In this document: piece by piece, positions 20,930 to 30,111 of the stretch | Numbering within the stretch: position 1 is the stretch's first letter | Layout: every line of letters begins with the position of its first letter | Source of the DNA: Cryobacterium sp. GrIS_2_6 | GTDB taxonomy: Bacteria; Actinomycetota; Actinomycetes; Actinomycetales; Microbacteriaceae | Direction: 5' to 3' | Length of the DNA: 64,000 nucleotides | Assembly (NCBI RefSeq): GCF_035984545.1 | Contig: NZ_JAXCHP010000001.1 | Location: 4,092,001-4,156,000, forward strand | Notes under the pieces: model-generated | What the model saw: only the letters and a program-made list of their open reading frames with translations | The model's database searches: none | Told to the model about the DNA's origin: nothing | Position numbers and translations under genes: made by a program

Positions 20930-21146
20930 CCTGCAGAAGACGGGGCCTCTCGACGAGCCGGTGATGCGGCAGATACAAAGGCCGGAAGAACATCCCGAAA
21001 CCGTTCGCGGCGGCCGGCGGCAGATAGACGCTATCGCCACCGGGTGAGGGTGTCGCTCCGGTGACCGACGCCCAGAGATCGGCAAGCGCAGTCGGGTCAT
21101 GGGCCTCGAGGTTGATCGCGCCAAGGGCGATGTGAGGAGCCGTCAT
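20916..21146 (-). pseudogene. VOC/glyoxalase-like protein, 3' end lost at attR
   Basis: From ATG 21146 the frame reads MTAPHIALGAINLEAHDPTA with ALADLWASVTGATP, the first beta-alpha-beta module of a VOC-fold protein. It then runs into the attachment repeat and stops there (VTKS), giving about 76 residues where about 120 or more are expected. The element apparently cut the gene, or joined its remnant to the repeat. Confidence 0.65.
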
Positions 21147-21296
21147 CTCGCCGACGCTAGCACGCGTCCGACACACATCTCGGGACAGCGGATCCGCAAA
21201 TGTGGGATTCTCCGGTCCAAACGATTGCGACCCGGTCCTGAAGGCGGTTTGATGGACCGGCCCGAGATTCCGGGTTCCACCAGCGAAGGAGCAGAG

Positions 21297-21587
21297 ATGT
21301 CATTCCAGGCCTACCTTGACAACATCGAAGACAAGACTGGCCTGACCCCGCGCGAGTTCATCACCCTCGCCCACGAGAAGGGGTTCGACGACCCGTCCAC
21401 GAAGGCCGGCGTGATCGTCGACTGGCTGAAGGCGGACTTCGACCTGGGTCGAGGTCACGCGATGGCCCTCGTGCACGTCATCAAGAACGGCGAGAAGATC
21501 GACGCCAAGCACGTCGGGACCGGGACCATGCACAGCGACGCGTCCGACACGCTCTGGCTCGACGGGAAACTGAAGCGCTCCCGGTGA
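21297..21587 (+). CDS. DUF4287 domain protein
   Basis: A 96-residue soluble protein, MSFQAYLDNIEDKTGLTPRE, with the DUF4287 core TKAGVIVDWLKADFDLGRGH and ALVHVIKNG. GAAGGAG lies upstream of ATG 21297; the longer in-frame start at 21099 is rejected. The family function is not known to me. It is intact in an otherwise eroded stretch. Confidence 0.85.
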   Translation: MSFQAYLDNIEDKTGLTPREFITLAHEKGFDDPSTKAGVIVDWLKADFDLGRGHAMALVHVIKNGEKIDAKHVGTGTMHSDASDTLWLDGKLKRSR

Positions 21588-21765
21588 CCGGGTGAACGCA
21601 GCCGTCGCCAAGATGTCGTAGTTTGACACTGCGGGCAGACGCCGGGCGCGAAATGGTCGATGATGGCATAGTCGGCCTCGAACGCGCCACCGCGTCGACC
21701 GACGCCGCCAGACCAGAGGGATGCACGCCCATGCCGCACGACGCCATCGCCCGGGAGGGAGACCG

Positions 21766-22698
21766 GTGACAGCAGAGCGCTCCGGGCTGCTCGGCTTTGG
21801 TCGAACCGCCTGGTTCAGGCTCGCCGTGGCCATCATCCTCGCGATCGGCCTGCTCGCCGCCGCCGTGCTCGCCGCCAAGGGCCTCCGTTCGCTGCCGGCC
21901 GTGCGATCCTTCCTGACCGACTTCCCGGGAACGTCGCCGCTGCCGTCCGGGGCGCCCGTCGGCTTCCCGGCCTGGCTGGCCTGGCAGCATGGGCTCAACG
22001 TCTTCTTCCTCCTCTTCATCGTGCGTTCGGGCTGGCAGGTCCGCACTGCCGGGCGGCCGACCATGTTCTGGACCCGGCGCAATATCGGGCTGGTCCGCAC
22101 GAAACGAGCGCCCACCCGGATGGGCATCAACGTCTGGCTGCACCTCTCGGTCGACGCGCTCTGGGTGCTCAATGGGCTCCTCTTCTACGTGCTGCTCTTC
22201 GTCACCGGCCAGTGGGTGCGAATCGTTCCGGTCAGCTGGGACATCATTCCCAACGCCGTCTCTGCCGCGCTCCAGTACGTCTCGCTGGGCTGGCCGGTCT
22301 CCGACGGTTGGGTGAACTACAACGCCCTCCAGACCCTGAGCTACTTCACCATCGTGTTCGTGGCCGCTCCGCTCGCGCTGGCCACCGGCATCCGCCTGTC
22401 GCCGCTCTGGACGTCACGCCGGCTGAGCGAACTCGTCCCGCTCCGCCCGACCAAGGCGGTGCACGTCGGCGTGATGGTCGTCTTCCTGATCTTCGTCGTC
22501 GTGCACGTGACCCTGGTCTTCGCGACCGGGGCGCTCCGCAACCTCAACCACATGTACGCCGTGCAGAGCGACGACGGCTGGACCGGATTCTGGATCTTCG
22601 CGGCCTCGGTCGTCGTGATGATCGTGGCGTGGTTCGCCGCCGGCCCGCGCCTGCTGCGGGCGGTCGCCTCGCTCGGCGGCACCGTCATCTCGCGCTGA
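21766..22698 (+). CDS. Cytochrome b/b6-domain integral membrane protein
   Basis: A 310-residue protein with about five hydrophobic segments (residues about 15-37, 73-90, 120-145, 185-215, 230-255, 280-300) and His residues at the starts of helices (WLAWQHGLNVFF, INVWLHLSVDAL, AVHVGVMVVFLIFVVVHVTL), consistent with di-heme b-type cytochromes. It resembles the membrane anchor paired with sulfite-oxidase-like molybdoproteins, but no such partner is beside it. GTG 21766 has GGGAGGGA upstream. Confidence 0.75.
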   Translation: MTAERSGLLGFGRTAWFRLAVAIILAIGLLAAAVLAAKGLRSLPAVRSFLTDFPGTSPLPSGAPVGFPAWLAWQHGLNVFFLLFIVRSGWQVRTAGRPTMFWTRRNIGLVRTKRAPTRMGINVWLHLSVDALWVLNGLLFYVLLFVTGQWVRIVPVSWDIIPNAVSAALQYVSLGWPVSDGWVNYNALQTLSYFTIVFVAAPLALATGIRLSPLWTSRRLSELVPLRPTKAVHVGVMVVFLIFVVVHVTLVFATGALRNLNHMYAVQSDDGWTGFWIFAASVVVMIVAWFAAGPRLLRAVASLGGTVISR

Positions 22699-22714
22699 GC
22701 CGCGCCGGCGCCGG

Positions 22715-23056
22715 TCAGTGCTGGGCCGACTCCTGCGCGGCCGCCTCGACGCGTTCAGGGTAGCCCTCCCACCAGGCGCGGTCGGCCGGCGGCATATTGT
22801 CGTTGCCCTGCCGGAGTCCGGCTTCCCCGTCGTTGAGCTCTCGGACGAGGTCGGTGTGACCGGCGTGCCGGTGCGTCTCCGCGATGAGGTGCACCAGGAT
22901 CTCGTGCAGGCTCGCGGCGCTCCGGTCGCCCGTCCACCACGGCACCTGTCCGATGGTGTCGAGCGAGAGCGCATCGATCGTCGCGCTCGAGTGCGTCCCG
23001 ACCCGGCGGTAGAGGGCGATGAGCGACTCGCAGGACTGATCCGGCGTCGCCCACAT
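22715..23056 (-). pseudogene. DinB-family protein, N-terminus missing
   Basis: The 113 residues match the C-terminal part of DinB/DUF664 metal-binding proteins: WATPDQSCESLIALY, TIDALSLDTIGQVPWW, ILVHLIAETHRHAGHTDLVR (metal-binding His pair) and GNDNMPP. In the same frame upstream, ESLPWTADDVEFNTD is also homologous, but a TGA comes soon after, so the first 50 or so residues are absent. It could still be translated from ATG 23056. Upstream sequence is the tandem repeat at 23161. Confidence 0.6.
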
Positions 23057-23160
23057 ATCCGTGTTGAACTCGACGTCGTCCGCCGTCCACGGAAGCGATT
23101 CCGGGCATCAGTCATCCCGCCAGCCTCGCAGACCCGGCCCTGCGGGCCAAGCGATCCTTG

Positions 23161-23200
23161 CCGATCCGGGCCGATCCGGGCCGACCAGGGCCGATCCGGG
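23161..23200. repeat. Four tandem 10-bp units
   Basis: CCGATCCGGG repeated four times, the third unit altered to CCGACCAGGG. It lies between the broken DinB and VOC remnants. Confidence 0.85.
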
Positions 23201-23213
23201 CGGGTCTGCTCCA

Positions 23214-23300
23214 GGACTCATCGACCAGCCCTGGGCGCCGACCGACTGCGCGTTCCGCGATCCGTCCGGCAACACGGCACGCATCGCGCAGGCCGAGTGA
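23214..23300 (+). pseudogene. C-terminal fragment of a VOC/glyoxalase protein
   Basis: The frame ending at 23300 encodes DQPWAPTDCAFRDPSGNTAR followed by IAQAE, the standard last beta strands of a VOC protein (metal/substrate region FRDPSGN). Everything upstream in this frame is low-complexity. It is on the opposite strand from the N-terminal VOC remnant at 21146 and so is not its missing half without an inversion. Confidence 0.65.
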
Positions 23301-23301
23301 C

Positions 23302-23706
23302 CTACGGGCGAGCGCTCATCTGGCCGAACTCGGGGCTCACGGGTCGGCGGATGCTGCCGGCGCTCGACAGTGCGAGGGCCGGCAGTCCCACAGCGGGGTA
23401 GTCCGCCTGCGGCCAGACGATCGGCTCGAGCTCCCGGCTAGCCAGGCGGGACCGCGGCCCCTTGGCGAGCAGGACGACCCAGACATAGCAGCCGACGAGC
23501 GCCCAGAGGAAACGGAGCACGATATCCACGAGCGGTTCCAGGATGGTGGCGTCGGCATCGTCGAGGCTCGGGCTCCGGGGAACGGCGGAGGCGGTGGCAG
23601 CAGGAGCGTCGGCGGTCAGGGGTGCTGTCGCAGCCGGCCGCAGGACGGTCAGCGTGGCGAGGGAGACGGTGTCGGGCCGGACGAGTGTGCTGATTTCTGC
23701 GCTCAC
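23302..23706 (-). CDS. Hypothetical membrane-anchored protein
   Basis: A 134-residue protein: an Ala/Thr-rich N-terminal half, one hydrophobic helix (LVDIVLRFLWALVGCYVWVV, about residues 59-78) and a short polar tail. No family recognised. Its stop abuts the VOC fragment on the opposite strand. Confidence 0.5.
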   Translation of the reverse strand: MSAEISTLVRPDTVSLATLTVLRPAATAPLTADAPAATASAVPRSPSLDDADATILEPLVDIVLRFLWALVGCYVWVVLLAKGPRSRLASRELEPIVWPQADYPAVGLPALALSSAGSIRRPVSPEFGQMSARP

Positions 23707-23831
23707 GCCACGAGGATACGTCCCGCGCCTGCTGCGCCCGGGACATTCTGCCGACGTTCAGGTAAAGAAACGGTGAAGCCTCGCCTTCGCGCGACCCTGA
23801 AAAACTGAAAATGGGGGCAGTCAGGGGGTGG

Positions 23832-24410
23832 TCAGAGTGCGGTGAGGTGCGCGGCAGGGTCGATCGGGAGCCGGACGCCCGGCTTCGCACCAGACGGCAC
23901 TCCGCCGACATAGAGCCAGCCGAGCAACTCCTCCGACCCGGCGAGCCCGTGCAGCCGGTGCACCTCGGCGGTGCGGGTGAACGCCCCGGTGCGCCACATC
24001 ACACCCCAGCCGGCCTGCGCCAACAGGAGGCTCAGGGCGTGTCCGACACCCGCCGCGGTGACGTCCTGTTCCCAGGGTTCGACCTTGTCGCTCTCCCGAT
24101 GGCTCGCGACGACCGCGATCAACAGCGACGCCCGAAGCGGCTTACCCGCAAGCTTGGCCAGCTCCGCAGCGGACGGCGGTTCCGCACCGGCCTCAGCGGC
24201 GAGGCGGGCGGATGCCGCGGCGAACGCCGCCCCGAGCCGCGTGCGGGCATCCCCGCGCAGCTCGATCAGGCGCCAGGGCCGCAAGGCCCCGTGGTCGGCC
24301 ACGCGCGCGCACGCGGCCACGAGCGGGAGCAGGTCGTCGTGCGTAGGGGCATCCGTCGTCACGGCGGACGAAGAACGCCGCCCGCCGATGGCCTCGAGCG
24401 CCGTGGACAC
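23832..24410 (-). CDS. Nitroreductase-family protein
   Basis: Predicted FMN-dependent NAD(P)H oxidoreductase of the YdjA type. The N-terminus AIGGRRSSSAVTTDAPT carries the flavin-phosphate Arg pair (RRS); HGALRPWRLIELRGD and VTAAGVGHALSLLLAQAGWG are conserved family segments, and GWLYVGGVP the C-terminal one. 192 residues. It lies 3 bp downstream of msrB and is probably co-transcribed. Confidence 0.88.
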   Translation of the reverse strand: MSTALEAIGGRRSSSAVTTDAPTHDDLLPLVAACARVADHGALRPWRLIELRGDARTRLGAAFAAASARLAAEAGAEPPSAAELAKLAGKPLRASLLIAVVASHRESDKVEPWEQDVTAAGVGHALSLLLAQAGWGVMWRTGAFTRTAEVHRLHGLAGSEELLGWLYVGGVPSGAKPGVRLPIDPAAHLTAL

Positions 24411-24413
24411 GGT

Positions 24414-24815
24414 CTAGTCGACCGGCTTGAACTCGAGCGAGATGGAGTTCATGCAGTAGCGGTCCCCGGTCGGGGTGCCGAAACCGTCGTCGAAGACGTG
24501 CCCGAGATGCGAACCGCAGTTCGCGCAGCGCACCTCGGTGCGGACGACGCCGAGGGAGGTGTCCTCGATGAGTTCGACGGCCTCCGGGCGCACCGACTCA
24601 TAGAAGCTCGGCCAGCCGCAGCCGGAATCGAACTTCGTGCCGCTCTTGAAGAGTTCGGCGTGGCAGGCGCCGCAGGTATAGATGCCGGAGCGGCTCTCGT
24701 CGAGTAGCTCCCCGGTCCAGGCCCGCTCGGTGGCGGCCTGCCGCAGTACGGCAAACTTCTCCGGCCCGAGTTCCGCGGCCCATTCAGCGTCTGACTTCGT
24801 GACTTCGTAGTCCAT
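24414..24815 (-). CDS. msrB: Peptide-methionine (R)-S-oxide reductase
   Basis: Repairs oxidised methionine. Two zinc CxxC pairs (Cys48/Cys51 in YTCGACHAELF, Cys97/Cys100 in RCANCGSHLGHVF), the core GCGWPSFYES and the catalytic Cys121 in DRYCMNSISLEF are all present. 133 residues. The gene pair with the nitroreductase suggests a small oxidative-stress unit. Confidence 0.96.
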   Translation of the reverse strand: MDYEVTKSDAEWAAELGPEKFAVLRQAATERAWTGELLDESRSGIYTCGACHAELFKSGTKFDSGCGWPSFYESVRPEAVELIEDTSLGVVRTEVRCANCGSHLGHVFDDGFGTPTGDRYCMNSISLEFKPVD

Positions 24816-25073
24816 GGTTCATCCTTCCCATCGGGCGAGGGCGCAGTGCAGCGTGGCCGCCAACCCTCCCAACAAGCTTAAACTCAGCCCGGCAGCGGCG
24901 TATTCCGATTCCCGGGCCCGTTCAGCACTTTCACAACGGGATGTTCGACGGGACGCTCCCGCGACTGCCCGGGCACTTTCCTCCCGACGAGGGAGCGACC
25001 CGCGTGGCCCAGCAAATCCATAGCCGACGCCAAATAGGATTCGAGCAGCGAATGGCGATGGTGAAAGAGGTGG

Positions 25074-25388
25074 ATGGTGGACGGCGTGCCTGACCCGAAC
25101 CCCGCCGACTCCCCGGGCGGACTCACCGACCGCGACCGCGGCATCCTGAGCTTCGAACGGCGCTGGTTCACGCATGCCGGAGCCAAGGAGCAGGCGATCC
25201 GTTCCGAGTTCGGGCTGTCCTCGGCCCGGTACTATCAACTATTGGGCGTTTTGATCGACTCCCCTCTTGCCCTGGCTCACGATCCGATGCTGGTGAAACG
25301 CCTGCAGCGGATGCGTGCAGCCCGTGCGCAGGCACGGGAGCGCCGGACAGTGCGCGCTCCGGAGCACCGAACCAGCCCCGCCCCCTAG
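25074..25388 (+). CDS. DUF3263 protein
   Basis: A 104-residue actinobacterial protein with the helix-turn-helix-like DUF3263 core: LTDRDRGILSFERRWFTHAG, KEQAIRSEFGLSSARYYQLL and ALAHDPMLVKRLQRMRAARA. ATG 25074 follows AAAGAGGTGG. It probably binds DNA, but the role is unknown. The LytR_C gene downstream is in its usual place. No gene is seen in the 258 bp upstream. Confidence 0.88.
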   Translation: MVDGVPDPNPADSPGGLTDRDRGILSFERRWFTHAGAKEQAIRSEFGLSSARYYQLLGVLIDSPLALAHDPMLVKRLQRMRAARAQARERRTVRAPEHRTSPAP

Positions 25389-25458
25389 GCGCAGCCGGCT
25401 TTCCGACCCCGACGTTCCACCCATTCGCCCGCGACAAGAGGATCGACCCAGCCCCACA

Positions 25459-26040
25459 ATGCCTCCCACCTATCCGAAAGACCGCTTCGACCATCTGCCG
25501 CACTCCCTCGACCGGGTGGGCGCCCATCGCGCCCCCGGAAAGAAGGGACGCCACTGGGTTGCGTTCTGGTGGGCACTGGGGGCAACGGCCGTCCTGATCG
25601 GCCTCGGAGTCTTCGGGATGGCCTCGCTCAGCAACAAACTGAACATCGCGATCCCCGGGCTGTCCTCCAGTTCGGCGACAGACCCGGCAACGGCAACGGA
25701 TGCCGCGACCGCCGTTCCGACGGCCGTCGCGACGGTCGATCCGAGCCTCACCGTAACCGTGCTCAACGGTACAAAGGGAACGGGTGTCGCCAAGGCTGCC
25801 GGGGACGTGCTCTCCGCGGCCGGCTGGACTGTCGGCGCGCTCAGTAACGCGAGCACCGAAGATGTGACCAAGACGACCGTGTACTACGCCGATGCGACCC
25901 TCGAGGGCGCCGCCCGCGGGGTCGCGGCTTCGTTGCCGGGATCCACGGTGCTCCTCGCGAGCGACTTCGCGGCCTCGGGGGCCGACCTCACGGTCGTCGT
26001 CGGGGCGGACTTCGTGTCCAGCACCACGCCCACGTCCTGA
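25459..26040 (+). CDS. LytR C-terminal-domain membrane protein
   Basis: A 193-residue protein with a cytosolic N-terminus, one membrane helix (about 35-58) and an extracytoplasmic LytR_C domain (LTVTVLNGTKGTGVAKAAGD, VYYADATLEGAARGVAASLP, DLTVVVGADF). LytR_C domains occur in cell-wall glycopolymer ligases, but here without the catalytic LCP domain. ATG 25459 is chosen because the protein makes sense from there. Confidence 0.88.
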   Translation: MPPTYPKDRFDHLPHSLDRVGAHRAPGKKGRHWVAFWWALGATAVLIGLGVFGMASLSNKLNIAIPGLSSSSATDPATATDAATAVPTAVATVDPSLTVTVLNGTKGTGVAKAAGDVLSAAGWTVGALSNASTEDVTKTTVYYADATLEGAARGVAASLPGSTVLLASDFAASGADLTVVVGADFVSSTTPTS

Positions 26041-26265
26041 CCGGCCATTCGCCTCCGGTTACATAACTCCACGGGGGCTCTTCGTCAACCCCCTTTCGTT
26101 CTTTCTTGGCTTCAGTACTCTTTGATTCAGGTCGCTCATCTCGTTCGTCCGGTTGCCCCCCTGGGGCATCCGACCGGTCGGATCAGATGGACGCAGTCAC
26201 ATGCGCCAGGCCCGGTACGGCCAACGGGCGGTTGCCGAAAATATCAGAGCACTGGGGAGTTACAC

Positions 26266-26469
26266 ATGGCGAACGGAACCGTCAAATGGTTCAACGCTGA
26301 AAAGGGTTTCGGCTTCATCACCGTCGACGGCGGCGGACAGGACGTCTTCGTCCACTATTCCGCCATCGACATGCACGGGTACAAGGTTTTGGAAGAGGGA
26401 CAGCACGTCATCTTCGAAATGGGAACCGGGGCAAAGGGGCCACAGGCCGAGTCGGTACGTCCCGTCTGA
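26266..26469 (+). CDS. cspA: Cold-shock protein
   Basis: 67-residue single-strand nucleic-acid chaperone with RNP1 KGFGFITV and RNP2 [15 protein letters not shown] precedes ATG 26266. The 225 bp upstream hold no gene and probably include its promoter and leader. Confidence 0.96.
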   Translation: MANGTVKWFNAEKGFGFITVDGGGQDVFVHYSAIDMHGYKVLEEGQHVIFEMGTGAKGPQAESVRPV

Positions 26470-26567
26470 TCTGAAAAATCAGGCGCACCCTCATCAAGCG
26501 CACCCAATCTCGGGTAACATCCCGAGCCGCGCGGCATCCGCGAGTTTGCCGCGTTAGGGTGTGGGGC

Positions 26568-27638
26568 GTGACAGCGAAAAGAACTGCAACAATCCACGGG
26601 CGAAGCACGGCACGACTTTTCGGTGCCGTGCTTCTTCCATGCCTCCTCTTGGTGATGACGGCGTGCGCCGGAACTGAGCCGCCGACCACGGCGACGCCGA
26701 CGGCGAGCGTGAAACCCACCGCGGCTTCTGTCGACGTCCCGCCGCCGCTGGCGATCGCGCCGCTTCGTGGCACGATCGTGCCGACCGGGAAGGCTGCGAA
26801 CCCGTCCCTCGCTGTGAAGATCGACAACCACGAGGCCGCCAGGCCCCAGATCTCGCTGGATCGTGCTGACATCGTCTTCGAGGAACTCGTCGAGGGCGGA
26901 CTGACCCGTTACGTCGGCGTCTGGCAGTCCGACATTCCCGACGCGATCGGCCCGGTGCGGTCGATCCGGCCGATGGACCCCGACATCATCACGCCGTTCG
27001 GCGGGATCGTCGCGTACTCCGGCGGACAGCAGATCTTCGTCGACATGATGAAGGCCACCCCCGTCATCAACTCGGTCTTCGACTACGACACGACGGGCCT
27101 GTTCTCCCGCGTCGCCGACAGGGAGGCCCCGCACAACGTCGTGTTGAAGGCCGCCGAACTCGTGGGGCGCAACGCCTCTGTCGCGCCGCCGGTGCAGCAG
27201 TTCGCGTATGCGGGCAGCATCGCGGCATCGACCGCCGGGGTCGACGGCACCCCGATCACCCAGATCAACGCGCGGTTCTCCGCATCGCGTTACCCCGGCT
27301 GGAGCTGGGACACGGCCTCACAGGCATACCTGCGCTCGCAGGAGGGCACCCCGGACCTCGACACGACCGGCGCCCGCCGGGGCGCCACCAACGTCCTCGT
27401 GCTCCGGGTCGACATCGACGGCACTTACGGCGAGGTACCCAAGACCGTCATGATCGGCACGGGGGAGGGCTCGGTGTCCGCCGGCGGCAAGACCGTGCAC
27501 GCGACGTGGTCAAAGGCCGGGCAGGCTGACCCGATCCGGCTGATCGACGACAACGGGATCACCATTCGCCTCGCCCCGGGCAATACCTGGATCGAACTGA
27601 TCCCGAACGGTACCGGCTCCGTCGAACTCGTCCCGTAG
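26568..27638 (+). CDS. DUF3048 lipoprotein (YerB-like)
   Basis: Secreted lipoprotein: basic N-terminus, hydrophobic core, then lipobox LLVMTAC (Cys about 30), a Thr/Pro linker and the DUF3048 domain (VKIDNHEAARPQISLDRADI, FEELVEGGLTRYVGVWQS, GPVRSIRPMDPDII, FAYSGGQQ-like VAYSGGQQIF). GTG 26568 is the preferred start. 356 residues. Function unknown; extracellular. Confidence 0.9.
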   Translation: MTAKRTATIHGRSTARLFGAVLLPCLLLVMTACAGTEPPTTATPTASVKPTAASVDVPPPLAIAPLRGTIVPTGKAANPSLAVKIDNHEAARPQISLDRADIVFEELVEGGLTRYVGVWQSDIPDAIGPVRSIRPMDPDIITPFGGIVAYSGGQQIFVDMMKATPVINSVFDYDTTGLFSRVADREAPHNVVLKAAELVGRNASVAPPVQQFAYAGSIAASTAGVDGTPITQINARFSASRYPGWSWDTASQAYLRSQEGTPDLDTTGARRGATNVLVLRVDIDGTYGEVPKTVMIGTGEGSVSAGGKTVHATWSKAGQADPIRLIDDNGITIRLAPGNTWIELIPNGTGSVELVP

Positions 27639-27664
27639 CCTCCCCCGACGCTTCCCGACGCTCA

Positions 27665-27691
27665 CTTGCACTCTCGACCCCTGAGTGCCAG
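27665..27691 (+). promoter_or_regulatory. CIRCE-like operator 1
   Basis: CTTGCACTC, nine-base spacer, GAGTGCCAG. A near match to the HrcA-binding CIRCE element, 79 bp upstream of groEL. Confidence 0.8.
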
Positions 27692-27698
27692 AATCGAC

Positions 27699-29389
<1,691 letters not shown>

Positions 29390-29432
29390 GTCCACCCTGC
29401 TCGATAGCTAGACCGCTTCACCGCTTCACCGC

Positions 29433-29467
29433 AAACAGGGCGTTTCCTCCGGGAAGCGCCCTGTTTT
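29433..29467 (+). terminator. groEL terminator
   Basis: 15-bp stem with one mismatch (29433-29447 with 29452-29466), loop of four bases, ending in TTTT. Confidence 0.85.
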
Positions 29468-29547
29468 CGCGTCCGGGCAGGCACGATCCCGATCCGGTCT
29501 CCGCACGACCGGCATCCGCCACGTCCCGGCATCCGCCACAATGTGGC

Positions 29548-29676
29548 GGACGCCGCTACCGGACGCCGCTACCGGACGCCGCTACCGGACGCCGCTACCG
29601 GACGCCGCTACCGGACGCCGCTACCGGACGCGCTACCGGACGCCGCGACCGGACGCCGCGACCGGACGCCGCTACC
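29548..29676. repeat. Ten tandem 13-bp units
   Basis: GGACGCCGCTACC repeated ten times; unit 7 is one base short and units 8-9 read GCGACC. The last unit contains the stop codon of the WXG100 gene (29672-29674). Confidence 0.92.
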
Positions 29677-29963
29677 GGGCGAAGAGCCGCGCGTTGGCCT
29701 GCTCGATCTCGGCATACTGCTGGCCGGCCTGGTTGAGCGCCTGGCCGAGGCTTTCAGCGCTCTGCGCAACCTTGTTGCTGGGTCGCCCGCCAGTCCGTCA
29801 CGGCGGCCTGGAACGCGGCGGCGGCCTGCCCGGTCCACGAACCCTCCAGCCCGGTCAGCTGGCCGAGCAGCGCGGCGACCTCCGCCTGGATCCGACCGAG
29901 CGTCGCCCTGGCCGTCGTTGTGGTGCTGAGCACGAGTTCACTGTCTACCTGGTACCGGGGCAT
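29672..29963 (-). pseudogene. WXG100/ESAT-6-like gene with a frameshift
   Basis: ATG 29963 with AAAGGA upstream. The first frame gives MPRYQVDSELVLSTTTTARA, then LTGLEGSWTGQAAAAFQAAV (the W-x-G turn) and TDWRATQQ. After about 29775 a +1 shift is needed to continue as KVAQSAESLGQALNQAGQQY and AEIEQANARLFAR, stop 29672. Without it, translation ends after QGCAER at 29754. Total length 292 is one base over a codon multiple. WXG100 proteins are small helical-hairpin substrates of type VII secretion. Sequencing error is possible. Confidence 0.7.
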
Positions 29964-30060
29964 CTGCAGTCCTTTCGAGGGGTGTGCTGCCACCGTATGG
30001 CGGACGCCGCGCAGGGCCGGCGCTTACGCCCCTGCTGGGGACAACTCGCCGCCACCCGCG

Positions 30061-30110
30061 CCGGGGGAGGAGCCGCCGGGGGAGGAGCCGCCGGGGGAGG
30101 AGCCGCCGGG
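30061..30110. repeat. 15-bp tandem repeat at the kinase 3' end
   Basis: CCGGGGGAGGAGCCG three times plus a partial unit, ending one base before the kinase stop codon. Confidence 0.85.
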
Positions 30111-30111
30111 G

